This document shows, piece after piece, positions 18,842-30,982 of a stretch of 64,000 nucleotides of DNA (positions within the stretch are counted from its first letter, which is position 1; every line of letters begins with the position of its first letter). The translations under genes and the position numbers were made by a program. Origin of the DNA: Streptomyces ambofaciens ATCC 23877 (GTDB lineage: Bacteria > Actinomycetota > Actinomycetes > Streptomycetales > Streptomycetaceae); NCBI RefSeq assembly GCF_001267885.1, contig NZ_CP012382.1:3335001-3399000 (forward strand), in the 5' to 3' direction. The notes beneath the pieces were generated by a model. That model had not been told where the DNA came from. It was given only the letters and a program-made list of their open reading frames with translations, and did no database searches.

Positions 18842-19036
18842 ATGGGCATCCTCGACAAGATGAAGAGCATGGCCGGCAAGGACAAGGACAGGTCCAGGAA
18901 GATGTCCGACGCCGCCGAGCAACAGGTCAACCAGAGGACCGGTGGCAAGCACGCGAAGAAGGTCGACTCCGCGCAGCAGCAGGCCGAGGGCAAGCTCGGC
19001 TTCGGGCGCGAGCGGGGCGGCCCCGATCAGCGGTAG
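18842..19036 (+). CDS. Small MT0933-like 'antitoxin' protein
   Basis: This 64-residue, highly charged, hydrophilic protein begins MGILDKMKSMAGKDKDR and has 'AAEQQVNQRTGGKHAKKVDSAQQQAEGKLG'. It matches the actinobacterial family named after M. tuberculosis MT0933, annotated as antitoxin on weak grounds. A strong AAGGAG precedes the ATG. No toxin partner is adjacent: upstream is the divergent HNH lipoprotein and downstream is a strong terminator. A general stress or DNA-associated role is as likely as toxin neutralisation. Confidence 0.75.
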   Translation: MGILDKMKSMAGKDKDRSRKMSDAAEQQVNQRTGGKHAKKVDSAQQQAEGKLGFGRERGGPDQR

Positions 19037-19060
19037 AGCACTCCCGCGCCGCGAACACAC

Positions 19061-19098
19061 CGAAGCCGTCCACGGGCCTGTCCCCGTGGACGGCTTCG
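19061..19098 (+). terminator. Strong hairpin terminator after the MT0933-like gene
   Basis: A 16-bp perfect stem, CGAAGCCGTCCACGGG (19061-19076) with CCCGTGGACGGCTTCG (19083-19098), has a six-base loop and lies 25 bases after the stop codon. Confidence 0.8.
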
Positions 19099-19243
19099 AG
19101 CGCGCGGGAACGGCTTCGAGCGCGCGGACGCCTCCGCGCACGTGAACGGCTCCACGCGCGGACGGCCGCCCCGCCCGCGGACGGGTGCCCGGCGGACGGA
19201 CGGCTCATCCGCCCGCGGACGGTGCCCGGCGGACGGACGGCTC
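19090..19243. repeat. Tandem and spaced direct repeats between the small-protein gene and mfd
   Basis: A 20-bp unit (ACGGCTTCGAGCGCGCGG plus two bases) occurs twice, starting at 19090 and 19110. A second exact 22-bp repeat occupies 19185-19206 and 19222-19243 (period 37). Both are built from CGGACGG-like words, and the pattern continues imperfectly to about 19300. No gene is supported in 19037-19310. Confidence 0.65.
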
Positions 19244-19310
19244 GTCCGGCGGCGGACGGTGTCCGGCGGGCGGGTGGTGTTCCGGCGGGTGGGCGGGCTC
19301 CGGCGGGTGA

Positions 19311-22844
<3,534 letters not shown>

Positions 22845-22898
22845 GGAGGGGGCGCTTCCGTCCTGGGGTGTAGTCCGTGGTGTCCGGGGTGCCCGGTG

Positions 22899-22949
22899 CG
22901 TTCCGGCTGTTCCGGCTGTTCCGGGCTGTGCGGGCTGTTCCGGGTGGTG
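22899..22949. repeat. Minisatellite of TTCCGGCTG-type units upstream of mfd
   Basis: Units of about 9 bases (TTCCGGCTG, TTCCGGGCTG and CGGGCTG variants) repeat five or six times just upstream of the mfd start. The surrounding gap 22845-23224 holds this, the 24-bp tandem repeat and a terminator, and no gene. Confidence 0.6.
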
Positions 22950-23091
22950 TCGTGGTGTCCGGGGGATCCGTCTGAAGATGTGCAACGCGAGTAACCCGGC
23001 GGGGTGAGGGCCGGGGGTCTCCAGCGTACGACGCCGGGCGGGTCGGCGCCGGAGGCTGTGGACGACGTCCGCCGCCGGGTCGTCCGGCGTG

Positions 23092-23143
23092 CGCGTCGCC
23101 CGCCCGGCCCCACGTCGCGTCGCCCGCCCGGCCCCACGTCGCG
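23092..23143. repeat. Perfect 24-bp tandem duplication
   Basis: A 24-base unit that starts CGCGTCGCCC occupies 23092-23115 and is repeated exactly at 23116-23139, followed by the first four bases of a third copy. It probably arose by replication slippage. Confidence 0.75.
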
Positions 23144-23145
23144 AA

Positions 23146-23189
23146 AGCGCCCGGCGCCGGAGTCCGTGAGGACTCCGGCGCCGGGCGCT
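23146..23189 (-). terminator. 20-bp perfect hairpin terminator of the ABC permease operon
   Basis: The left arm 23146-23165 (AGCGCCCGG... to AGTCC) and the right arm 23170-23189 pair over 20 bases around the loop GTGA. It lies 36 bases past the permease stop and is the strongest stem in the window. Confidence 0.85.
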
Positions 23190-23224
23190 CCCCCGCAACC
23201 CCCGTGTGCGGTGGTTCTCCGCGG

Positions 23225-25789
23225 CTACTCCGTCGCGATGGCGTTCAGGACGTTCATGCGGCCCGCGCGGAAGGCCGGGACGAGGGCCGCGAACAGGCCC
23301 ACGAAGGCCGAGCCGATGAAGACGCCGATGATCGTCGGCCAGGGGATGTCGAGGACGTTCAGTCCCTCCAGGGCGAGGAGCTTCTGTGCCGTGGCGCCCC
23401 AGCCCATGCCCAGTCCCAGGCCCAGCAGGGCGCCGAAGAGGGCGATGACGACGGACTCCATGCGGATCATCCGGCGCAGCTGGCGGCGGGAGAGGCCGAT
23501 CGCCCGCATGAGGCCGATCTCGCGGGTCCGTTCGACCACCGACAGGGCCAGCGTGTTCACCACGCCGAGGACGGCGACGATGATCGCGAGGGCGAGCAGG
23601 CCGTAGACCATGTTCAGCAGCTGACCGACCTGGTCCTTGAGCTCCTGCTTGTAGTCGGTCTGGTCGGCCACCTGGTACTGCGGGTAGGGGTCCAGCGACT
23701 TCTTCAGCGCCGCGTACGCCTGCTCGTCCTGGCCGTCCGCGGCCTTGGCGAACATGATCGTGTTCGGCGGGACGCTGTCGGCCGGCAGGTACTTCCGCAT
23801 CGTGTCGATGCTGATGTACCGCGCGCCCTGGTCGATGGCCACGTCGTCGGACGTGATCGCGGCGACCTTCAGCTCGGCGGTCTCGCCGCCCTTGAAGGCG
23901 ACGGAGATCGTGTCGCCGACGTGCACGTCGTGCTCGGTCGCGTAGTCCGAGCCGACCGACATGGCGTCGGCGCCGTAGGCGGCAGAGAGCTCGCCCTCGG
24001 TCGTCGCGCGGTTCACGTCCTCGGCGTACGTCGGGTCGGCGGCCGTGACGCCCTCGTCGTCCTTCTTGCCGTCGGGCGAGGTCAGGGTGGCGTCGAGCAT
24101 CTTGTAGCGGGTGACGTGGTCCAGGCCGGGCGTCTCCTGCATCGCCTTCTCGGCCTGCGGCACGATCCGCTGGCTGCCCTGGACGATGAAGTCCGCGCCG
24201 ACCGTCTTGTCCAGCTCGCTCGTGGCCGAGGCGACCATGGAGGAGCCGACCACCGAGAGGCAGGCCACCAGCGCGAGGCCGATCATCAGGGCGGCGCCCG
24301 TGGCGCCGGTGCGGCGCGGGTTGCGCAGGGCGTTGCGCTCGGCCAGGCGGCCCACCGGGCCGAAGGCCCGCAGCAGCACCGCGCTGATCGCCCGGACCAC
24401 GATGCCGGCCAGCAGCGGCCCGACGACGACGAAGCCGATGAGGGACAGCACGATCCCGGCGCCGAGCATCAGCGCGCCCTCGCTCGCCTCGTCGGCGGCG
24501 GCGGCCGTGAACAGGGCCGCGGCACCGGAGCCGGTGAGGACCAGGCCGATCAGGCCGCGGATCCAGCCGGCCTTGCCGTCGGCAGGTGTGCCGGCGTCGC
24601 GCAGGGCGGCCATCGGGGAGATCTTGCCGGCGCGGCGGGCGGGCAGGTAGGCGGCCAGGACGGTGACGACGATGCCGAGGACCAGTCCGACCACGGGGGT
24701 GGCCGTCTTGACGGTCAGGTCGTCGGTGGACAGGTTCATGCCCGCCGTGGACATCAGCTTCATCAGGCCGACGGCGATCCCGACACCGGCCGCGACGCCG
24801 AGGATCGAGCCGACGATGCCGAGGAGCAGCGCCTCCACCAGCACCGAGCGGTTGACCTGGCTCCGGGAGGAGCCGACGGCCCGCATGAGGCCGATCTCGC
24901 GGGTGCGCTGGGCGACCAGCATGGAGAAGGTGTTGATGATCAGGAAGATGCCGACCAGGAACGCGATCCCGGCGAAGCCGAGCATCGCGTACTTGATGAC
25001 GTTCATGAACTCGCCGAGTTCCTTGCGGTTCTCGTCGGAGTTCTCCTTCGCCGTCTGCACCTTGTAGGTGCCGTCCGTGGCCCCGGCCACGTTCCGCTTG
25101 AGCTCCGCGTCGGAGACGCCGTCCGCGGCGGTGACGTTGAACTGGGTGAACCGGCCGGTGGCACCGAGCAGTTCACGCTGGGCGGTGGGCGTGTCGAAGT
25201 AGATGACGGCGGCGCCGGGGTTGGTCACCGTGAAGGAGGCGACGCCGACGATCCTCGCCTTGAAGTCACCGGTCTGCGCGATGGTGCGCAGTTCGTCGCC
25301 GAGCGCCAGGTCGTGCTTGTCGGCGGTGTCGGCGTCGACCATCACCTCGGTCGGCCCGCGGGGGGCGTGCCCGGAGGTGATCTCCATGGACCGCAGGTCG
25401 TTCCTGGTCCAGTTGCCGGCGATGGTCGGGGCTCCGCTGGTGGCGCCCACGTTGTCGTTGTCGGCGTCGACGACGGTCACGTTCATGGAGGCGACCGCGC
25501 CCTCGGCGGACTTGACGCCCTCGGCCTGGCGGACCCGCTCCAGGGCGGACGCCGGCAGCGCGTCGGGCACCCCGTTCTGCGGGGTCTCCTCGCTCTTGGC
25601 GTCCTTCGGCATGACCGTCACGTCCGACGACGTGACCGCGAAGAGCTTGTCGAAGGTGGTGTTCATGGTGTCCGTGAACACCAGGGTGCCGCACACGAAC
25701 GCCACCGACAGCAGCACGGCCACCGCGGAGAGCGCCATACGGCCCTTGTGCGCGAAGAAGTTGCGCATCGAGGTCTTGACGACGGTCAT
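23225..25789 (-). CDS. FtsX/MacB-type ABC transporter permease, full length
   Basis: This 854-residue membrane protein has two FtsX units, each preceded by a large extracytoplasmic domain. After the N-terminal anchor 'RMALSAVAVLLSVAFVCGTLVF' there is a periplasmic-type domain, then the signature 'AQRTREIGLMRAVGSSRSQV', a second large domain, and 'ERTREIGLMRAIGLSRRQLRRM' near the C-terminus. The ATG at 25789 overlaps the stop of the ATPase gene (ATGA). Such exporters move peptides, lipids or antimicrobials outward, or act as mechanotransmitters; the substrate is unknown. It is paralogous to the partial permease at the window start. Confidence 0.93.
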   Translation of the reverse strand: MTVVKTSMRNFFAHKGRMALSAVAVLLSVAFVCGTLVFTDTMNTTFDKLFAVTSSDVTVMPKDAKSEETPQNGVPDALPASALERVRQAEGVKSAEGAVASMNVTVVDADNDNVGATSGAPTIAGNWTRNDLRSMEITSGHAPRGPTEVMVDADTADKHDLALGDELRTIAQTGDFKARIVGVASFTVTNPGAAVIYFDTPTAQRELLGATGRFTQFNVTAADGVSDAELKRNVAGATDGTYKVQTAKENSDENRKELGEFMNVIKYAMLGFAGIAFLVGIFLIINTFSMLVAQRTREIGLMRAVGSSRSQVNRSVLVEALLLGIVGSILGVAAGVGIAVGLMKLMSTAGMNLSTDDLTVKTATPVVGLVLGIVVTVLAAYLPARRAGKISPMAALRDAGTPADGKAGWIRGLIGLVLTGSGAAALFTAAAADEASEGALMLGAGIVLSLIGFVVVGPLLAGIVVRAISAVLLRAFGPVGRLAERNALRNPRRTGATGAALMIGLALVACLSVVGSSMVASATSELDKTVGADFIVQGSQRIVPQAEKAMQETPGLDHVTRYKMLDATLTSPDGKKDDEGVTAADPTYAEDVNRATTEGELSAAYGADAMSVGSDYATEHDVHVGDTISVAFKGGETAELKVAAITSDDVAIDQGARYISIDTMRKYLPADSVPPNTIMFAKAADGQDEQAYAALKKSLDPYPQYQVADQTDYKQELKDQVGQLLNMVYGLLALAIIVAVLGVVNTLALSVVERTREIGLMRAIGLSRRQLRRMIRMESVVIALFGALLGLGLGMGWGATAQKLLALEGLNVLDIPWPTIIGVFIGSAFVGLFAALVPAFRAGRMNVLNAIATE

Positions 25790-26574
25790 GACGTGCGCCC
25801 CCGGGCGTCGAAGTCCTTCATGCGGTCGAGGACGGTCTCCGCGGTCGGCTTGTACATCTCGTCCACGATGCGGCCGTCGGCGAGGTACAGGACCCGGTCC
25901 GCGTAACTGGCGGCCACCGGGTCGTGGGTGACCATCACGATGGTCTGCCCCAGTTCGCTGACCGACCGGCGCAGGAAGCCCAGCACCTCCGCGCCGGCCC
26001 GCGAGTCGAGGTTTCCGGTCGGTTCGTCGCCGAAGATGATCTCGGGCCGCGCGGCCAGGGCCCGTGCCACCGCGACGCGTTGCTGCTGGCCGCCGGAGAG
26101 CTGGTTCGGCCGGTGCTTCAGCCGCCCGGCGAGTCCCACGGTCTCGACGACCCGGTCCAGCCACGCGCGGTCGTACTTGCGGCCGGCGATGTCCATGGGC
26201 AGCGTGATGTTCTCGATCGCGTTCAGCGTCGGGAGCAGGTTGAAGGCCTGGAAGATGAAGCCGATCCGGTCCCGGCGCAGCTGTGTGAGCTTCTTGTCCT
26301 TCAGGCCGGTGATCTCGGTCTCGTCCAGGTAGATCTTCCCGCCGCTGACGGTGTCCAGGCCGGCCAGGCAGTGCATCAGCGTCGACTTGCCGGACCCCGA
26401 CGGGCCCATGATCGCGGTGAACTGGCCGCGGGCGATGTCCACGTCCACGTGGTCGAGGGCGACGACCCGGGTCTCGCCCGACCCGTAGGCCTTCACGACC
26501 TGGCGCGCTCGCGCGGCAACGGCCGTACGCCCTCCAGTGTCCCCGTGCCTGGGAATGGTTACGGCCGATGTCAT
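25786..26574 (-). CDS. ABC transporter ATP-binding protein (MacB/LolD family)
   Basis: This 262-residue ATPase energises the adjacent permease. Walker A is GPSGSGKST, the signature motif is 'LSGGQQQRVAVARALAARP', Walker B is 'IIFGDEPTGNLDS', and the switch His is in 'MVTHDPVAASYADR'. The 'RIGFIFQAFNLLPTLNAIENI' stretch is typical of the MacB/LolD group. The ATG at 26574 has GGAGA upstream; the N-terminal 30 residues before 'ARQVVKAYGSGE' are a poorly conserved extension. It is translationally coupled to the permease by an ATGA overlap. Confidence 0.95.
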   Translation of the reverse strand: MTSAVTIPRHGDTGGRTAVAARARQVVKAYGSGETRVVALDHVDVDIARGQFTAIMGPSGSGKSTLMHCLAGLDTVSGGKIYLDETEITGLKDKKLTQLRRDRIGFIFQAFNLLPTLNAIENITLPMDIAGRKYDRAWLDRVVETVGLAGRLKHRPNQLSGGQQQRVAVARALAARPEIIFGDEPTGNLDSRAGAEVLGFLRRSVSELGQTIVMVTHDPVAASYADRVLYLADGRIVDEMYKPTAETVLDRMKDFDARGRTS

Positions 26575-26689
26575 GTCAGGTCTCCTATGTCGGTCATCGC
26601 CCGGGCCGCCGATGCCGGCGGTGGACGGTGAGCGGTACCGCTCTGCGTGTCGCTGGACGAGCGCTCGGGCGTGCTGCCCGGACGCTCGG

Positions 26690-26728
26690 ACGTGGTGCCG
26701 AACGTGGTGCGTGAAGGTGGTGCGTGAG
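26690..26728. repeat. Three GTGGTGC-type direct repeats upstream of the ABC operon
   Basis: CGTGGTGCCGAA, CGTGGTGCGTGA and GGTGGTGCGTGA follow one another at about 12-13 bp spacing, 115-155 bases upstream of the ATPase start. The spacing would put them on roughly the same DNA face. They could be regulator sites for this divergent region (26575-27084), in which I see no gene. Confidence 0.4.
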
Positions 26729-26929
26729 CGTGTCGCTGCTACGTCGAAGAGTCTGGCCGGAACCAGGGGTCGGGCGCGCTGAGGTACAGCGCACTCTTCT
26801 GCTGGGGAAAACCCCACCCCCGTGGGTCCGGTTGCCGCCCCCCAGCGGCGTAAAGCCAGACTAAGGACGCCACCGGGCCGTCTCGTCCTCCGTCGGTACG
26901 ACCCCTCCCCGACCCCTGGTACGGAGGTA

Positions 26930-26958
26930 CCCCTAGGGGCAGTCCACCCTTCGGTGGA
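26930..26958. promoter_or_regulatory. CCCCTAGGGG palindrome and small hairpin upstream of the efflux pump
   Basis: CCCCTAGGGG (26930-26939) is a perfect 10-bp palindrome inside GGTACCCCTAGGGGCA. A hairpin, TCCACC/GGTGGA with a CTTC loop, follows at 26943-26958. Metal- or drug-responsive operators often look like this, but no specific regulator is recognised. Confidence 0.35.
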
Positions 26959-27084
26959 GGGAGCCTCGGGGCCGGCCTCCACCCTTGGTCGCATCGAGCG
27001 TCCACCCTCCCGCCGCGTCAGGATCAAGTGGCAAGCTGATCCCGGCAGATGGATGCAGGGGGAACGCAAGGAAGGGGCACCCGG

Positions 27085-28632
27085 GTGGACGGCGTGGACG
27101 GCGTGGAGAGCACCAGGCCGGCGACACACGGGGCCGAGCGGGGCGCGGGCCCGGACCGGCGCGGCCCCGTCGTCGCCGCCCTGATGCTCGCGATGGCACT
27201 GGCGGCGCTCGACGCCACGATCGTCTCGACCGCCGTCCCGCAGATCGTGGGCGACCTCGGCGGCTTCTCCCTCTTCTCCTGGCTCTTCTCCGGTTACCTG
27301 CTGGCCGTCACCGTCACGCTGCCCGTCTACGGCAAGCTCTCCGACACCTTCGGCCGCAAGCCGGTCCTGGTGGCGGGGGCGGCGCTCTTCCTCCTCGGCT
27401 CCCTGCTGTGCGCGCTCGCCTGGAACATGGGCGCGCTGATCGCGTTCCGGGTCCTGCAAGGGCTGGGCGGCGGCGCCCTCCAGGGCACCGTGCAGACCCT
27501 CGCCGCCGACCTGTACCCGCTCGAGGAACGGCCGAAGATCCAGGCCAGGCTGTCCTCGGTGTGGGCGGTGTCCGCGGTCGCGGGCCCCGGGCTGGGCGGC
27601 GTGCTGGTCGCGTACGCCGACTGGCGCTGGATCTTCCTCGTCAACCTGCCCGTCGGCGCGCTCGCCCTGTGGCTGATCGTCCGTCACCTGCACGAGCCGG
27701 CGCGGGAGGGGAACGGCACCCGCCCACGGGTCGACTGGGCGGGTGCGCTGGCCGTGTTCGCCTGCGGCGGCGTGCTGCTCGCCGCCCTGGTGCAGGGCGG
27801 GGTGGCGTGGCCGTGGCTGTCGGCGCCCTCGCTCGCCCTGTTCGCCACGGGCCTCGCCCTGCTGGCGGCCGTGGTGGTGATCGAACGCCGGGCGGCCGAG
27901 CCGATCATCCCCGGCTGGGTGTGGCGCCGCCGTACGATCGCCGCGGTGAACCTGGCGCTCGGCGCGCTGGGCGTGCTGATGGTGGCGCCGGCCGTGTTCC
28001 TGCCCACCTACGCCCAGTCGGTGCTGGGGCTGGCACCCGTCGCCGCCGGTTTCGTGCTCTCCGTGTGGACGCTGAGCTGGCCGGTGTCGGCGGCCCTGAG
28101 CCAGCACGTCTACCGCAGGATCGGCTTCCGGAACACGGCGATGCTCGGCATCGGCGCCGCGTCCGCGCTCCTGTTCGCCTTCCCCTTCCTGCCCTACCCC
28201 GGCGAGGCCTGGCAGCCGGCCCTGCTGATGCTGCTGCTCGGCGCCGCGCTCGGCCTGTTCCAGCTGCCGCTCATCGTGGGGGTGCAGTCCACGGTCGGCT
28301 GGGCGGAGCGGGGTACCGCCACCGCGTCCATCCTCTTCTGCCGCCAGACCGGGCAGACGCTCGGCGCGGCGGCCTTCGGCGCGATCGCCAACGGGGTGCT
28401 GGCGGCGCGGCTGGGCGGGACGGGCGGCGGCCTCGAGGTCGGCCACCTCGAGGCCGGCGGTCTCGACTCGGTGACGAGGGAGCTGGGCGCGGGCGCCGCC
28501 GACGAGCCCGTGCGGCGGGCGATCGCCGACGCCGTGCACGCGGTGTACCTGGGCGCGGCGGGCGCGGCGGCGCTGGCCTTCCTGGTGCTGCTCGTGGTGG
28601 CGCCGCGCCGGTTCCCGGTGCTCAAGGACTGA
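27085..28632 (+). CDS. MFS multidrug efflux transporter, DHA2 (14-TM) family
   Basis: This 515-residue protein has about 14 transmembrane segments and the drug:H+ antiporter motifs 'ALDATIVSTAVPQIVGDLGG' (motif D1), 'GKLSDTFGRKPVLVAGA' (motif A) and 'VSAVAGPGLGGVLVAYADWRWIF' (motif C and following). It belongs to the EmrB/QacA type and should expel hydrophobic compounds. The GTG at 27085 is chosen because AAGGAAGGGG precedes it; an upstream in-frame ATG at 27049 would add 12 residues. No regulator gene is adjacent, but the long upstream region has palindromes. Confidence 0.92.
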   Translation: MDGVDGVESTRPATHGAERGAGPDRRGPVVAALMLAMALAALDATIVSTAVPQIVGDLGGFSLFSWLFSGYLLAVTVTLPVYGKLSDTFGRKPVLVAGAALFLLGSLLCALAWNMGALIAFRVLQGLGGGALQGTVQTLAADLYPLEERPKIQARLSSVWAVSAVAGPGLGGVLVAYADWRWIFLVNLPVGALALWLIVRHLHEPAREGNGTRPRVDWAGALAVFACGGVLLAALVQGGVAWPWLSAPSLALFATGLALLAAVVVIERRAAEPIIPGWVWRRRTIAAVNLALGALGVLMVAPAVFLPTYAQSVLGLAPVAAGFVLSVWTLSWPVSAALSQHVYRRIGFRNTAMLGIGAASALLFAFPFLPYPGEAWQPALLMLLLGAALGLFQLPLIVGVQSTVGWAERGTATASILFCRQTGQTLGAAAFGAIANGVLAARLGGTGGGLEVGHLEAGGLDSVTRELGAGAADEPVRRAIADAVHAVYLGAAGAAALAFLVLLVVAPRRFPVLKD

Positions 28633-28833
28633 AGGCCCGCGGGTCGCCGGCCCTCGGAAAAGCGCAGGTTAACGCGGGTAACACCGCTGGACCGGTCCGG
28701 CGGGGCATACCGACCGACCAGTTGGGCCAAAACGCAGCGCTCCACGTGACCGGCGAGTAACGTGCGTGGCCCGCCGCCCCCCACCTCCCTGCGGTCCGCC
28801 GCACCGGACCCGAGCCGCGCAAGGAGCACCGGG

Positions 28834-29334
28834 ATGTCCTACGACCCGTCCCCGTCGTACCCGCACCGGCCCCCACCGCCGTCGCAGCAGCGCCCGCCGT
28901 ACCCACCCCCGCTCCACGCCCCCGCCCCCTCCCCCCACGGCGCCCTCCCCTGGCAGCCCGCGGAGGCACCCCCCTACCCGCCCGCCGCCCCCGCCCCCAC
29001 CCACCGGCGGGCGCCGCGCCGAGCCGCCCTCGGGCACCACAGTGACCTGCGGGTCCTGCGCAGCGCCTACCGGTGGCAGCGCCGCACCGCCACACTCACC
29101 GCGCTCGGCTACTTCACCCTGTTCCTGCTCCTGTCCGCCTACGCACCCGGTTTCATGACCGGGTCCCTCGTCGGCACCGTCCCCACCGGCCTGCTGCTCG
29201 CCCTGGTCCAACTGCCCGTCACCTGGCTGGCGATAGCGCTGTACGAGCACACCGCCCGCCGGCGGGTCGACCCGCTCGCGGACCGCATCCGCAAGGAGGC
29301 CGCGCTGGACGCCCGCCGGAGGGCGGCACGATGA
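28834..29334 (+). CDS. DUF485 membrane protein with Pro-rich N-terminus
   Basis: In this 166-residue protein the first 70 residues are Pro/Ala/His-rich and disordered. The C-terminal domain ('DLRVLRSAYRWQRRTATLTALGYFTLFLLLSAYAP' and a second hydrophobic segment) is the DUF485 (YjcH) type with two transmembrane helices. DUF485 genes almost always precede an SSS-family monocarboxylate symporter, and this one does, with an ATGA overlap. It is probably an accessory subunit or assembly factor of the transporter. The ATG at 28834 has AAGGAG eight bases upstream. Confidence 0.88.
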   Translation: MSYDPSPSYPHRPPPPSQQRPPYPPPLHAPAPSPHGALPWQPAEAPPYPPAAPAPTHRRAPRRAALGHHSDLRVLRSAYRWQRRTATLTALGYFTLFLLLSAYAPGFMTGSLVGTVPTGLLLALVQLPVTWLAIALYEHTARRRVDPLADRIRKEAALDARRRAAR

Positions 29335-30941
29335 CGGAGTTCAGCGGCAACGCCCAGACCATGTCCCTGGTCGGCTTCACCACCGTCGCCACCATCACGC
29401 TGCTGCTGTGCGTGATGACCGGCCCCGACCGGGACGACCTCGACGAGTTCTACACCGGCTACGGCTCGCTGTCCCCGATGCGCAACGGCCTGGCGATCGC
29501 CGGCGACTACATCTCGGCCGCGACCGTGCTCGGCACCGGCGGCGTCATCGCCCTCTTCGGCCAGGACGGCGTCGTCCTGGCGCTCAGCACCGCCCTGTCG
29601 CTGATGCTGCTGATGTTCCTGCTGGCCGAGCCCCTGCGCAACGCGGGCCGCTTCACCATGGGCGACGCGCTCGCCCGGCGGATGCCCGGACGCGGCGTCC
29701 GCGTCGTCGCCTGCGCGGTGACCGTCGCGGCGCTGCTGCCGCTGATGCTGGTGCAGCTCGCGGGCGCCGGCCAGCTGCTCGCCTTCGTCCTCGGCTTCTC
29801 CGGCGAGTCGCTGGAGACCGGCTGCATCATCGGCCTGGGCGTGCTGATGATCAGCTACGCCGCGATCGGTGGGATGAAGGGCACCGCCCTCATCCAGATC
29901 CTCAAGATCGTGATGCTGCTCGGCTCGGGCGCCGTGGTCGCCGTGCTGATCCTGAGCCGCTTCGACTGGGACCCGGGTGCCCTGTTCGACGCGGCGGCGG
30001 ACCGCAGCGGTGCGGGAGAGGCGTTCCTGCACTCCGGCCTCCAGTTCGCGGGCGGGCCGCATCCCGAGGCCGACATGATCACCTCGCACCTGACCGTCGT
30101 CCTCGGCGGCGCCTGCCTCCCCCACGTCACCATGCGCATGTACACCGCGTCCTCGGCCCGTCAGGTGCGCCGCTCGATGTCCTGGGCGGTGTCGGCCGTG
30201 GCGCTGTTCGTCCTGGTCATCACGGTCGTCGGCTTCGGCGCGGCGGCCCTGGTGGGCCGGGAGGCCGTCGCGGGCAGCGACCCGCAGGGCAACACCGCCT
30301 ACCTGCTGGGCTCCCAGGCGGCGTTCGGCGCTCAGGTGTCCACGGCGGAGACGTTCCTGTTCACGACGGTCACCACGGCCGTCTTCCTCACCCTGCTCGC
30401 CTCCGTCGGCGGGATGATCCTGGCCTGCGCCAACTCCCTGGCCCACGACGTGTTCGCCGCCCGCGTGCAGGAACTGTCACCACGCCGCGAGATGGCCCTC
30501 GCCCGCGTCTCGGCCCTGGCCGTGGGCATCCCCGCGATCGTCCTCGCGACCCTCGTCCAGCACCGCAGCCTCCAGCCCCTGGTCACCCTGTCCTTCTGCC
30601 TGGGCGCCTCGGCCCTCGCCCCCGCCCTCGTCTACGGCCTCTTCTGGCGCCGCTACACCCGCGCCGGACTGCTCAGCACGCTGATCGGCGGCTCGCTGGC
30701 CGTCCTGCTGCTGATGCCGGGCACCAACCTGGTCTCCGGCTCGCCCGTCTCCGCCTTCCCCGACGCCGACTTCAACTGGTTCCCGTTCACCACGACGGGC
30801 CTGGTCACCATCCCCCTGGGCTTCGCCTTCGGCTGGCTGGGGACGGTGCTGTCGGGCCGGCGCGAGGCGGAGGAGCAACGCCGCGCCTACGAGGCCGTGG
30901 AGGGCTCGATCCTGGCGGGGGCGGTCCGCCGGGGCGAGTGA
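29331..30941 (+). CDS. Sodium:solute symporter (acetate/monocarboxylate permease type)
   Basis: This 536-residue protein of the SSS family has about 13 transmembrane helices. It resembles ActP/MctP, with 'DEFYTGYGSLSPMRNGLAIAGDYISAATVLG' near the N-terminus and 'GGACLPHVTMRMYTASSARQVRRSM' in the middle. 'SLAHDVFA' and 'ARVSALAVGIPAIVLA' are also typical of this subgroup. It should take up acetate, pyruvate or similar short carboxylates with Na+ or H+. It is translationally coupled to the DUF485 gene upstream. The other SSS symporter in this window (56267) belongs to the sugar branch. Confidence 0.9.
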   Translation: MTEFSGNAQTMSLVGFTTVATITLLLCVMTGPDRDDLDEFYTGYGSLSPMRNGLAIAGDYISAATVLGTGGVIALFGQDGVVLALSTALSLMLLMFLLAEPLRNAGRFTMGDALARRMPGRGVRVVACAVTVAALLPLMLVQLAGAGQLLAFVLGFSGESLETGCIIGLGVLMISYAAIGGMKGTALIQILKIVMLLGSGAVVAVLILSRFDWDPGALFDAAADRSGAGEAFLHSGLQFAGGPHPEADMITSHLTVVLGGACLPHVTMRMYTASSARQVRRSMSWAVSAVALFVLVITVVGFGAAALVGREAVAGSDPQGNTAYLLGSQAAFGAQVSTAETFLFTTVTTAVFLTLLASVGGMILACANSLAHDVFAARVQELSPRREMALARVSALAVGIPAIVLATLVQHRSLQPLVTLSFCLGASALAPALVYGLFWRRYTRAGLLSTLIGGSLAVLLLMPGTNLVSGSPVSAFPDADFNWFPFTTTGLVTIPLGFAFGWLGTVLSGRREAEEQRRAYEAVEGSILAGAVRRGE

Positions 30942-30947
30942 CGACGA

Positions 30948-30975
30948 GGGCTCCCCGGCCGCGGCCCGGGAGCCC
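30948..30975. terminator. Bidirectional terminator after the symporter
   Basis: GGGCTCCC (30948-30955) pairs with GGGAGCCC (30968-30975), and the loop contains the palindrome GCCGCGGC. It lies between the convergent stops at 30941 and 30983. Confidence 0.65.
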
Positions 30976-30982
30976 CGGCACG

